From NCBI GenBank assembly GCA_015680685.1, contig MNCI01022309.1:25234-89233 (forward strand): a DNA stretch of 64,000 nt, given 5' to 3'. Below, in pieces: positions 35,392-46,090 of the stretch. Position numbers and translations under genes: made by a program. The DNA comes from Gnetum montanum. Its lineage: Eukaryota; Streptophyta; Gnetopsida; Gnetales; Gnetaceae. The notes under the pieces were generated by a model. That model had not been told where the DNA came from. It saw only the letters and a list, made by a program, of their open reading frames with translations, and searched no databases. Each line of letters opens with the position of its first letter. Positions within the stretch are counted from its first letter, which is position 1.

Positions 35392-36770
35392 TCAAGGCAA
35401 GTAAGGTTGCAAATAGGTGTGGAGGCACGTTTTGTCAGCTGGGGCTTTGGGTTGCTTAGCTATTGGGCCCCAATTGGTTCCTTTTGTGCTTGCAGCCACC
35501 CTTGCCACTATTGTGTTTTTCTTGCGAGCATGTTGGTTTCTGTAGGCCACATAAGCTAGGTCATTACTTGCTCTTGCTGCCTCTTCGATGCCCCTTGCTT
35601 GGTCAAAGGCTTGGGTAAGATACTTTAGGACCTGGTAGAGCAGTTTGAACTTGATGAAGTCATTAACTGCACCCTTGAAGATTGTCAAGAGATGTTTCTC
35701 TGTGATCGGCTCATGCATTTCATTGGCAGTGGCACTCCATCGCTGGAGGAAGGGTAGTATGGGCTCTAGGGGTCCTTGTCTGACATGGAGGAGCTTGTCA
35801 ATTGTCACTTCAGGTCTCATGTTGTATCTGAAGCATGTCACAAACTAGTGTATGAGGTCCTTGAGGGATGCGATGGAAGCTTGCGGTAGGGCACGGTACT
35901 AGTCTACAGGTTTACCAATGAGTGACAAGGGAAAGAGGCATAGAATGGCATGTGGCCAAGAGTGCAACATGATGGCTTTTGTGCAAAATGTGATGATATG
36001 TGCATTGGGGTCACTATGGCCATTGTATTTTGTCAGATGTGGTAATGAATAGACCATGGGTAGTGTAAGGGGTGGGACTGTAGGACAAATCGAATCATCA
36101 CGGTAAAAGTCCATCACCTTGGGTGTGTCTAAGGAGGCAGCCTTAAGCTGGTTGATTTCCTCCATTTGAGTCTGGATGAGTCGGGACACTTGTTTCCAAC
36201 TCATAAATTCACTAGCCAGTTGTGTTGACTGGACTCACATAGGTTGTGCAGTGAAGGGTTGGATCACCAATTGTGGGCTTTGTGAGTTTAATGTCATGGC
36301 ATATGGTTGTTGGTAGTTTAACATCATACTAGACGTGTGTTGGAAATTTAAGGTTGTACCAGGCCATGGATAGTTTCACATCATCCTAGACAGATGATGA
36401 GCAGGTGCCTGAGGCATTGGTGAAATAGGCATGGCACATGTGGTGCCTACATAAATGTTGGGTTGAGGTTGGGGAGGTTGGGGCATGGCCCCAGCATAGG
36501 CATAAGGTACTTGTGTTAGGCCCTATCATATGTACAAGGTGTTTGGATTATTTAGGTCTGGACCCTAGTGTGTGTAGATTGTGAAGCAAATGCCTTGGAC
36601 ATGTGCTCCAAATCCTATGATTGTTGTGAGGAGGCAAGGCCCCAAGGGCTGTCAGGTTCGAGAAGGGCTGCAAACTCGTACTCGTACTCGGATGGTGATC
36701 TCGGGTAAGAGGAAGTCATCTCAAAATCATTGTGTTGTATGTATTGTATGTATTGGACAAGGTGATCCAT
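35392..36770 (-). pseudogene. gag of the chimeric Tat element (decayed)
   Basis: Probable start at 36770, reading MDHLVQYIQYIQHNDFEMTS with an acidic N-terminus. Capsid domain at 36060-35560 on the minus strand: LTKYNGHSDPNAHIITFCTK, YRALPQASIASLKDLI, QGPLEPILPFLQRWSATANE, HLLTIFKGAVNDFIKFKLLY, RGIEEAARASNDLAYVAYRN. Each block aligns with the intact TatE Gag (TKYNGETDPNAHLITF, QGPLEPVQKFIQRWSAAL, LLTILKGAVNDFFKSKLYYL). Many stops before the capsid part. The nucleocapsid zinc knuckle is missing because the sequence jumps to the integrase region. Confidence 0.82.
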
Positions 36771-36879
36771 GTTGGTGGCAGTCAGTACTTAAACCGGCTT
36801 GAAGTTAGGTGTGAATTGTGGTGAATTCAGCTTTGAAATGGATGCGTTTTATGTGTTTTTGTTGAAAAACACTGTAGCA

Positions 36880-37314
36880 GTACTATAGTAGTACCATAGC
36901 GGCACTGTAGCAACGTGAGTACTATAGCAACTACAAAACACTATAGAAGCGTAAGATTACTGTAGCAAGTGGGGCGTGAGTATGGCAGCGTGTGTACATA
37001 GTGTGAGCATGAGTTCTAACCTTGCGTGAGCACTATAGCAACCGCAAAACACTGTATTAGTGTAAGATTACTGTACCAAGTGGAGCGTGAGTATGGCAGC
37101 ATGTGTACATAGTGTGAGCATGAGTTAGAACCCAGCGTGAGCACTGTAGCTACTGCAAAACACTGTATCAGCGTAAGGTTACTGTAGCAAGCAGAGCGTG
37201 AGTTACAACCCAACGTGAGTTATCAAAGCATGAGCAAGCTAGAGCGTGAGTAAGCTAGCTTGACAAACCGAGCATGAGTAAGCTGGCTTTACAAGCTGGG
37301 CGTGAGTAAGCTTC
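36880..37314 (-). repeat. TatA leader repeats, about 111-bp period
   Basis: Two to three imperfect copies of a block that includes GTGTACATAGTGTGAGCATG (36990 and 37102) and ACTGTAGCAAGTGG / ACTGTACCAAGTGG (36959 and 37071). The blocks carry GCGTGAG and CACGCT half-sites, the same word as the U3 palindromes. They lie between the primer site and gag. Confidence 0.7.
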
Positions 37315-37333
37315 CCTTCTAGCACCAATTTAC
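37315..37333 (-). promoter_or_regulatory. Presumed primer binding site of TatA-2
   Basis: Minus strand GTAAATTGGTGCTAGAAGG follows the LTR end CAGTATA. TTGGTGCTAGAAGG has the TGG start of a tRNA-complementary site, but I cannot name the tRNA. Confidence 0.45.
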
Positions 37334-39018
37334 TATACTGACCAAAATCGTCGACATAAGGCTGAAAAGGAAAAACAAACACCAAAATATTGTCAGACAG
37401 ACACAGCTAACTCTGCCTTCGTGTGAGGGCAAGCTGGAAAAGAAAATAAAGGTAGAGTGCTTTGGATGATTTGCACACAAATCAAAAAAGGACTTCCCCG
37501 AACATAAGCTATGGCTTGTGTTGGGGTTATCGTAACTAATGTTCGAAATGTTAACAGTGATGCACAAAATGCAAACAGATCGTATATAGAACAGTATTCC
37601 AAACAAAATGTAAACTGAATGTAAAATAGAGTAAACAATATAATGGAAGGAAAAAATGAACTATATTGTATTGCTTAGAGTGAATGTGCACCGGTCAAAG
37701 CATAGCTACGCAGGTGGATGGCAAGTCAAGAGCTAAGCCCAAGTATGATATGCTTGCAAGTGCTTGGATGCTAGGAGTCAGGTGCACCCGAGCGTCCAAA
37801 AGTTGCTAGTTAGTCTTTCCTAATCCATCAACCTTCAAAATTTCCAACCCTATTTATGTGAATTGATAGGGTATTTATAAGGTTTTGGTTGGGCTCGGAT
37901 GCAGAACTAATGGATGGAATCAACGGCTAAAAATGAGAGGAAAATGGATCATGTGACATGTGTCTAATCGACAATTGTGTGTGAGTTGGACGTGCGTGGA
38001 TAGGCTACGTTCTTAACTGGATGTACTATATATTATAGTGTGTGTTAGCTAGCTAGCTTACGCTCATGGAAGCACATACAATTTTGAGCGTAAGAGCTTG
38101 GCAAGGTCACAAATGATGAAAATTTACAATGAAAATGATAATGTACAACAATAGAGATTGAATCTGGCTTGCTTGAAACTTCTCAGTCCTTGCATTGATT
38201 GCTACAGGATGTCGATTTGAGTGGTTTTGTGGCTATTTGAGGCATCTCTATCTCACCAGGACTTCTAGCGTGAGTTGATTTTGTCTTGGTGTGTCCTCAG
38301 TGTATGTTTGGCATGCTGTTGACTCGGCATGACCAGTACTCACACTACACTCACATTGTCCACATGACCTCAGTGTGAGTAAGCTAAAAATGACATATTT
38401 CACATAAAATTTTGGTTTTTGAAGCCTGTTCTTTAAGTGCAATGATTGCCTAACTTTTGGCAGCTCATGCTGGACTCACGCTGTCAGCGTGACCTTAGAA
38501 TGAGCTTAGCATGAGTGATAAAAACCTGCAATTTTGGACCTGAAATCTAGAATTCTGGAGGCTGAAATCTAGAATTCTGGACTTGAAGTTGTCACAAATG
38601 AACCCTAAGGATGACTTGCACCTTGGAATCAAGTCATTTTTACTTAGTTTTGAGACTTCTCAGAGTTTCTCACGTTGTACTCACACTGCCAGCATGACCT
38701 CAGCATGACCATCAACATGAGTGAGAAAATGTGTACAATTTATCCTGAAATTTGAATTCCGAATGCTAAAACTTGGAGTGGAAATCAGTGGCCCTTGCGG
38801 ATGGCTTGCATCCTTAGATTTGGACCATTTTCTACTTGATTTTTGAAGCTGTTGGAGTTACTCATGCTGAGGGCAAGCTAGCTTGACAGTGTGAGCAAGC
38901 TGGCTTGAGCAAGCTAAGAGTGAGTTCCATGCCTTAGTTAAATTTTGCCTCCCGAAAGCTAAAAAGGATCTAAGTTGTTCTCGTATCAAAGTGTTAGCCT
39001 GAAATTAGTGGTGTTTCA
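37334..39018 (-). repeat. 5' LTR TatA-2 (1685 bp)
   Basis: Starts TGAAACACCACTAATTTC at 39018 on the minus strand and ends CAGTATA (CA mutated to TA). It is similar throughout to 1797-3493. TATA box at 37872-37879 (TATAAATA on minus). U3 palindromes of the CACGCTG/CAGCGTG type at about 38250-38900. No polypurine tract precedes it; instead AATCA and the remainder of an AthB LTR do, so this is a 5' LTR with host flank. Confidence 0.87.
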
Positions 39019-39150
39019 AATCACATTCATTAGTTCACTACCTAGTTATAGGATACTTGGAGAAATAAAAGTCTATGAAATTCAACTAGATCACTGACTA
39101 AATGCTAGTGATTTGTATGGTTGGGCATAGGGACTACTTGTTTGTCATCA
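39019..39150 (+). repeat. Terminal 132 bp of an AthB LTR (detached end of M's 3' LTR)
   Basis: Matches the ends of LTR O (41520-41651) and LTR N: TTCATTAGTTCACT, AAGTCTATGAAATTCAACTA, TGTATGGTTGGGCATAGG and the end TTTGTCATCA. It starts with AATCA, the complement of TGATT that follows TatA-1 at 3494. ATTTT follows at 39151. It fits as the missing part of the LTR at 3494-4192. Confidence 0.82.
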
Positions 39151-39390
39151 ATTTTCTTACCAAATTTCTCATAGTTGATGTACCATTTTGATGATTGGTC
39201 AAGATTCTTTAAATTTTGATTATTTATATACATAAAATTTATTAGGTAGAAATCATTTTGGTTGATGTAGTTCATCTTGAACATGATGTGCATCTAGTGG
39301 TAATCCATGGTTCTCACTCGATCATGGCTCCATGGTTCATCATCATATTGTAATCGTCCCTTGATTTTGAATGGTTCTTGGGTCATGATT

Positions 39391-39404
39391 TACTTTGATA
39401 CCAA
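39391..39404 (-). promoter_or_regulatory. Primer binding site of ChrR (initiator tRNA-Met type)
   Basis: Minus strand TTGGTATCAAAGTA. The canonical site is TGGTATCAGAGC; one central base differs. This is the usual primer of chromoviruses and shows that the adjacent LTR is the 5' one. Confidence 0.8.
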
Positions 39405-39910
39405 TATCCCATTCCTAGATGTCATAATAAACCTCAAATATACGTAATATTCAACATTATGCATAAGAATATAATAAGGAAAATATAAAAGAAAATGAAA
39501 AAAATGGTTTGTTGATGTAGAAATAGTGTATCTAGATCATGCTTTAAGGTTTCCATAGGATTGTCTTCCTTTGACATCTATTCCTTTGAGGCAATCTAAC
39601 ACTACCACCATGATTAGATTTGTAACCAACTAGAAGATATGATCAGTTACCTTCTTGTTCCACTTGACTTGGTACCCATTACTTGCGTTTTACTAGATTC
39701 ACAAATCCATGCTGATATGATCTCTAATTTCAGGATATAGATACCTTAGGTCAAACCCCAAAATATTACCTCAAGAGATATGCTCATTATTATAATGTGC
39801 CATTTTGCCTCTAATTACAACTTTTTCTTTTAGGTTTTATAAAATCATTAGTTATGATGTGACATCATCTTTGTTATAGAATGGCTTCATTCGAGAATGG
39901 TAATGTGACA
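39405..39910 (-). repeat. 5' LTR of ChrR (506 bp)
   Basis: The minus strand starts TGTCACATTACC. It is similar to 19879-20390, with shared words like TATAACAAAGATGATGTCAC and AATAATGAGCATATCTCTTG. The end next to the primer site is degraded (expected GATGTCACA is not seen). Confidence 0.82.
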
Positions 39911-40877
39911 CTTATTTCATCAAACAATCTAATGTTGAAATATTTCTTTTCTACCTTCTCATATGAAGATGCAAATAATTTTCCTATGTTCTTCAACATT
40001 TATTAAGGATATGAAGAGTCATAGAGAATCTTATTATATTTAATATCAAATAACCTTACCTTAACTAATAAGCAAAACATACATTTAAGAATTTATGCAC
40101 CTTAATTCATGTAGGATTCAACTAAGGTCTTTAAATGAAGCTTTTGTATAAAAAAAGAAAAATATAAGTCCAAGTAGATATCATCCTATGATTTAACATT
40201 AACATGCAATTAATACCTAATGGAATATTGACTAGAATTATGGGTATGTAAAAACTAAATATTAAACTTTTATTAGTTTATAGTTAGGTAAACTTAATTT
40301 ACAAAATGGTCTAGAAGAAGATGAATTACAGTCGTCTTTGTCAAGTTTATCATTTTCATAATCATAGTATCATCATCACAATGAGTGGCACATGTGTAAC
40401 TTCATCAACTCTAAGCTTTCATAATTGCTTTCCCCTAAGGTAGCATCATATAATATTTATGACTATAATAAATTATTAAGATGAGAGTGGGTATCCCTAA
40501 GAAAGACCTACTAAGGCTTAAAAAAACTTAAGTAACTGATCCTTATTAGCTAGTGAAAATCTTGATGTAGAGGTGTATGAAGTACAAATGGGAATACTTC
40601 ATATACATAATGTTAGAGAAAATATTATAACTAACTAAATCATAAGTCTTATTTATATGCAAATAAAGAACATGGCTAAAAAACCTTAAAATTTACAAAA
40701 GTGCATAATGTCATAACCAAGAAGAATTTGTTATTAAATGTATCTATCTTTTAAGAAACCCATATCATGATTATATTTATAATATTTAATAATAAATAAG
40801 AGAATAAATGTTAGGTGAAGGATGATAATTTTTCACTATATCTAATTAATAACTAATGAGTCATTGTTTGCCTGTGT
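39911..40877. other. AT-rich sequence without recognised feature
   Basis: No ORF and no motif recognised. Under the inversion model, this stretch was once contiguous with 20391-21970, flanking ChrR. Confidence 0.4.
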
Positions 40878-41651
40878 TGATGCATGATTTGATGTGTTGA
40901 CATCACATCAATGCAATGTTTTTTTTTTTTTTGCCCATATAAATGCATGCCCCAACCACATTTATGGCATGAATTCATTCGTCACTAGCTAAAATCTTGA
41001 ATTTTTGTCTTCCCAAAGTTAGAATATTTTTTGAGTGCCCACAATAGGAGCGAGAAGTGTATGGGTCTTTATTCGAGCACTGATGTACCTAAGCATGTTG
41101 GTGTCAATGGCAATAAAGATGAGCTTTCTTCACAAACCATACAACACTTGGATCTAGCATAATCTTTCCTTTAATGTAATTTACTATTTATGCAAATTAC
41201 CTTTGTGTAATTAATTAAGTAATTAAATTTAGTTAATTAAAGAACATAAGTACGACCATCTAGAGCATAACTTTAATGTTTGGTAATCCCATTAGCACTT
41301 AATGCTTGGTAACCCAATAATGTTGCACATGCTTTAGGATGTGTACAACAAATGAGAATGGATGCTTATGTTAGGATTAGTTTAAAGCATTAATTAATTA
41401 CTAGGTTAATTAGCATTAAATACTTTATTTTCATACTTAGACTTGATAAAACTAAAACATAAAAACTACACAAATCATGTGCCTCAATTACACTTAACCA
41501 TACCCTAAGAAGACAACAATCGTGTTCATTAGTTCACTGCCTAGATACAATGTGCTTGGAGAGCTAAAAGTCTATAGAATTCAACCGAATTGCTTAGTGA
41601 AAACACTAATGATTCATATGGTTGGGCGTAGGGACTTCTCACTACTCATCA
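40878..41651 (+). repeat. AthB LTR O (774 bp), probably solo
   Basis: Starts TGATGCATGATTTG and ends CTACTCATCA. It is similar to the LTRs of M and N (for example TTACACTTAACCATACC near 41488). A T-run of 15 lies at 40919-40933, followed by a TATA-like CCATATAAATG. No primer site follows and no purine tract precedes. Flanks TGTGT and ATAAC do not match, so either the duplication has decayed or it arose by recombination. Confidence 0.8.
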
Positions 41652-42109
41652 ATAACTTTAAGAAACTATCATTTGTAGTGATGGTGAGGTGATTATTTCT
41701 CAAGTTAGAAGGCATGGATTCAAGCTTAGACATGGCCACTTAAAATGAGGTTAGGTGTTCACACATCCATGCATGAGCCTCCTGGGACCCTACTTGGTGA
41801 GATAAGCATTGAGGCTCTTGGTAACAATCTTTTTATTTGATATATAATTTTACAAAGTCTTATAACTCAAAAATCATGATAATAGATGCTTTAATGAGAA
41901 CCACTTTGATATTATTGAATTCCATCAAAACAAATGCCATATCAAAAATTTTTAGGCTATGTGAAGAGTGTTATCTTTCAAGATATGAAAAAAAAAAGTA
42001 TTTAAAGTACTCAACCAACCATTTAGCTAAGCATGAAGATTTATTATTCTACATTCTTCCTTAATGATAACCATTTTCAAAAGTTTAAAATTATCGATAT
42101 CTAAGAGTA
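41652..42109. other. AT-rich sequence, no clear gene
   Basis: No recognised gene. A plus-strand 75-codon frame (41837-42064) is open but has no motif; the opposite strand lies downstream of the LINE fragment and may be its decayed continuation. Confidence 0.35.
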
Positions 42110-42360
42110 CCTTACTAATATGCATAGATAAAGGTAAGGTTAGTCTTGGAGAATAAATACTTAAAAATATTATAAGAAAATCATCTTAATCACCCTTATT
42201 CTATATGCATCTCTTCATTATAATTTAACTAATGTATTTTATTTGCCTAGTTTCTTTTAGTCATAGTATAAAAGAATCTAGTTGTTCTATCTCCATTCTT
42301 AATCCATTGAACTCTAGAATGTTGTTACCAATAGCTTTTCTCATTTAAGTCTACATCAAG
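42110..42360 (-). pseudogene. LINE (L1-like) ORF2 fragment
   Basis: Minus strand reads EKSYW then, after a stop, QHSRVQWIKNGDRTTRFFYT and MTKRN. This matches the conserved segment of plant L1 ORF2 between endonuclease and RT (W.QRSR..WL..GDRNT.FFH). Downstream codons are full of stops. No RT catalytic motif could be read. Confidence 0.6.
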
Positions 42361-42521
42361 GCTTTTTTCAATCTACAATTAGATCATGTAAATGTACTAT
42401 TAATGAGATCACACTAGTACTATTAATGTAAATGTGCTATTGCATCCTAGTTTTAAACCCCTACATTTTTATAATCAAAAAGTCATTTTAAATTTAACAT
42501 TTATCATCTTGGTTTTATAAG

Positions 42522-42612
42522 ACTAAAGAGATCCATCCTTTAGGATATGATCAAAATTAGAATGANGAGACTAAAGAGATCCATCCTTTAGGATATGATC
42601 AAAATTAGAATG
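42522..42612. repeat. Direct duplication of about 44 bp around an undetermined base
   Basis: GACTAAAGAGATCCATCCTT and the following bases occur twice, at about 42522 and 42569, separated by an N at 42566. Identity of the two copies next to an N suggests overlapping contig ends that were not merged. Confidence 0.8.
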
Positions 42613-44790
42613 AATTATTTACTTAGGGAATGACTTTATTTATTCATAGTAGAAACATCATGACCATCCTTTGCTTTAGATTCATGTAAAACTTGGATAT
42701 TAGGATTCATGTTTTGATCATCAAAGAGGATGAAATTTGGTCAAGAGGATGGGAAATATCATTGATGGACTTGGACATGGGATTCTAACTAGTGAAAAGT
42801 AATGTTTAATTATAATGATATTAGAGGTGAGCCACTAAGCTCATGCATATAGAGGAAGTAAAGAACATGTTTCTTAATAGAATAAAACCTCAATACCTCC
42901 ATGAATTCAAAGCATGAAATATGTTTAGATTCTTCTAGTACCATTGATGGTATAGTACTTATGCAAGCTAAGCTTGATTCTTTTGACTAAATAGAGTTTG
43001 AAATAGATTCTTAAATCATTGTCTATATACCAAGAATGATGTCAACTATAGGAAAGAAGATGGAAGATAGAGGGTATACCAAAGTTAGAAATCCATATAG
43101 ATATTAGAGGATAATTATGTGATATTGAGATAACAATTTCTCCTCAAGAAGTGAGAACAGAATTAGCCTCCTTAGTAGCAATTCTATAGGAAGATTTATT
43201 TTGAGAATGAAAACTTGTTTGCATAACACACCATTTGTAGTCTTACAAACTCAATCCATATGACTTACTTTATTATAGAAGATGTAAGACATAATATTTT
43301 TAAGCTTCATTTTGGAATCCATTTTATTCTATTCTATCTTTCTTATTTTATAATTAAATATTATATGACATATTTTCCTCCATTAGAAACATCATTTTAA
43401 ACTACAAGTGTAAGTTTCATTCTTATGTCCTATGCAACTACAAGTAGAGTACTTTGATGACAAGCTCTCATATTTAATTTCAAAAATTAGGAATCATCAT
43501 TTACTTTTAAAAGAAATATGGATAATGTCAAATGTTTATCATAATGAAACTGGAACATAGATGTGAGCTAAGATCATTCTAGACATTTTGGCTATGATTC
43601 TATCCAACCATATTAGTTCTCTAAGCTAGTATTCACTTGTTTCAACAAGTATGTAACCTAAAAATTCATGGAATAGGTAGGATTCCATACTAGAATTAGG
43701 ATGCACTAAAAAAGTTTTGGGTCAAAATACACTTTAAATTATCATTTGGAAAGAGTAGGACCTCTAAGCCTAAATAACTAACACATCATGTAGGTTCAAA
43801 ATGCAATTTGTAACTTCAACATAGTAAAAATCAACATGTAGAAGGTCTTCATGTAGGATTGTAACATTTTCTTATGAACCAATCAAATTAAGCTTCACAT
43901 AATTTTATTTAATAGAATTCAAGGATCAAAAGACACAAACATTCCAAGAAAAAAAAGCTAGAATTTCTTCTCTAGAAGAGAACAAACATTCTCATGTACC
44001 ACAACCTTCATCCTATTATCTTTAATAATGGATAACATACATGATGTTGACAAAGATGATAATCGTATAAGACCTCTCTTGCCATAGGATGAAGATTACA
44101 ATGAAGGACAAAAAAGCCAACAAATTCCAAAACACATAGTGGAAGCAACATGTTGACATAAGAATTATCTTCTTTCATCCTCCTATAGGATCCTCCATTT
44201 TTTCCCAAAAAAGATTGATTATTGAAATTTTTCAAAATAGTTGTAAGTGATTTATGTGGTACAATAAATATTTCATTAATAACTCATAGAACATTGTTAT
44301 ATTGTAATAAACAATTGATTCAAATTTAAATTAACACAATGTAAGTTATAAGTTTTAACTCATTAATTATTCTGAATGGATAAGGGATTCTGAACTTTTA
44401 AAAGCTTGTAAATTGAAATTTAACTATATGTTTTCCAAGTCTTAAATCTAGCCAAACACTTTTGAAGAACTTTTCTCACTTTACCATACTTTATCAAAAT
44501 ATTATGTAACACCCCTTATTTTCAATACCTTCATGTTAATAAGTATTTTTTTCTCTTGATGTTTCTTTGTTTATGGTTATAAAGATTAATAGATATGAGT
44601 TAAATGTGATTGACATGTGCTCTTATTATGAATTATGTGCTTGTGTTTATGGGTTTACTTGATGATGAGCTTATAATTAGTTATTCTGATAGCACTGGTT
44701 AGACACCTATGCTAGTGTGAGTTATGATTTATATTTTATTTCATTTATGTTTTATCACAATTATGATTTATGATATTTATACTTACACAT
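42613..44790. other. AT-rich decayed sequence, no gene identified
   Basis: About 2.2 kb. Minus-strand pieces such as a C-x-C-x-GH-x5-C cluster near 43440-43400 hint at a retroelement Gag or LINE ORF1 zinc knuckle, but the spacing is off. The 44235-44008 frame has no motif. The interval ends at the D1 element; CACAT precedes the D1 LTR. Confidence 0.35.
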
Positions 44791-45545
44791 TGATGAGTGG
44801 CAAGGTACCCCTATACTCAACCATACAAATATGAGTGTTTCACACATGATCTGGTTGAACTCCGCAGACGAACTAGTTGTGGTATCTAGACAGTTACTCG
44901 TAGATCACAGTTCGTTGTCTTCCCACCTGGACTAGTATTAACTTTTTCATGTATGGTTTAGTCTAGAGTGAGGTGTATGATATGTTCCTACACTAATGCT
45001 ACTCCTGGGTATGATGGGAAATAATGTTAACTAAGCTAGGAGAGAGAGAGGGTGAGAGAGAATCTAAACTAGCCTAAGTGCGATGAGCATCCGTTCCTTA
45101 ATCATCCGTACACATCTTGGACCTCGTGCACAACTACCATTGGGATTACCAAGTGCATGGCCTAAGTATGCTACTGGGTTACCAAGTAGTCACACTTAAA
45201 TGCTCGTGATTAAGTCATACTCATTCCGCATTACTAGGAGATAAAGGTAGAGAGATATTAACTAAGAAAGTAGTAAATAACTATAAAAATTAAATAATTA
45301 AGCTAAGTGGATGCTGCAATGATGAAGTAATCTCGATCTTTATTGCTGATCATGTGCATGTCCAAGTACGTCACACTCGAATAAGGATGTTGTACAATTA
45401 CAATCATCACACTGTGGGCATGCACTAGGAAATAATTCTAACTCTAAGAAGAAAAACTACAAGATTTTGGATAAGGAACTAAGAACTCATTTCAAATCCA
45501 AGTGCAACACATGGGAACCATGATATCGTGGCTGCAATATCGAGG
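44791..45545 (-). repeat. 3' LTR of D1, start truncated
   Basis: Ends (minus) ACTCATCA at 44791. It is similar to 49566-50437 and 54379-55403. Its start, the polypurine tract and about 40 bp of internal sequence are deleted: CAATATCGAGGG at 45534-45545 runs directly into TTACACAGTGGATAG, which in D2 lies at 55463. Confidence 0.85.
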
Positions 45546-46090
45546 GTTACACAGTGGATAGATATGGGATTATTGACTGACTAGGAATTTATTTATGCTA
45601 CAGTGGAGAATTAAACAAAATTTGGACACAGACACAAAACAAAACTTATGGAACTCATGGGATTCCCGGTAGTGGTGGCCTCTATGGGTGCCTCTCCTTT
45701 GTCTTGCACAATCAGGCTTCTAAGATTGATATCGTTGAAGAAGTGCTTGATGTTTCTTTTCTTAGATCCAAGCATTATGAGTCATCAAGATGTTCCAATG
45801 TTTAATGGAGTAGGCACTTTTCATGAACATGCAATTGCGGGAACACTTGATTGGCCTTGACATGTTATGCCGTAAATAGCCGTCATTCCTCTTCATAGGC
45901 TTGGGCCCTAACCTCTCCACCTTTTGCTTGGATAGATTATGCAGTAACAGGAGTTCCATGATGGATGCTGAGTGATTGTACCTCTTGCTCTGTATGTTCT
46001 ACATGAAGTCCTTGGCCTTTACCTCCCCCTAGTCATTCGGTTGCACCTTGAGAAGGTCCTCCTTGTTGTCTTCTTTTAGGGACCATCTAT
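45546..46090 (-). pseudogene. 3' remnant of the coiled-coil ORF in D1
   Basis: The minus strand near 45900-45840 reads RAQAYEEEWRLFTA and VKANQ, matching D2 (RARAYKEERWVFAAW and VKANQ). Only the C-terminal part is left. The untranslated tail towards the LTR is also shared with D2 (around GATGTTTGATGGAGTCGGCA at 55722). Confidence 0.6.

Larger units (their letters stand above)
30468..39018 (-). mobile_element. Chimeric Tat-like element: TatC 3' half joined to TatA 5' half
   Basis: Minus-strand element with two unrelated-looking LTRs: 5' LTR TatA-type (37334-39018) and 3' LTR TatC-type (30468-32390, preceded by a hairpin and purine tract). Between them: leader repeats, gag (36770-35392), integrase (35390-34120), a 30-bp repeat array and a 3' region shared with the TatC copy at 53217-54378. 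Protease, RT and RNase H are missing. The flanks do not match each other (AATCA at 39019, ACTAC before 30468), as expected of a recombinant and not of a single insertion. Confidence 0.75.
39151..39910 (-). mobile_element. Left part of ChrR: 5' LTR, primer site and start of gag region
   Basis: Minus strand: LTR 39910-39405, primer site 39404-39391, then about 240 bp of internal sequence with an open frame (39293-39105) until the M insertion site. ATAAG precedes the LTR on the minus strand, matching GTAAG after 20390 in 4 of 5 positions. The rest of ChrR is at 16451-20390. Confidence 0.72.

Noticed and set aside
1797-39018. Two independent TatA insertions at the same site of two AthB LTRs
   Set aside because: It would need the same site twice, opposite missing halves, and would leave the matching flanks of M and ChrR unexplained. 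One inversion explains all. Kept as the main alternative.
41690-41830. Possible tRNA-derived SINE (GGTGAGGTGATT and GGATTCAAGC resembling A and B boxes)
   Set aside because: Box spacing and sequence fit poorly, with no poly-A or flanking duplication.
43390-43460. Minus-strand C-x-C-x-GH-x5-C cluster as a retroelement zinc knuckle
   Set aside because: Spacing does not match CX2CX4HX4C, and flanking frames are full of stops.
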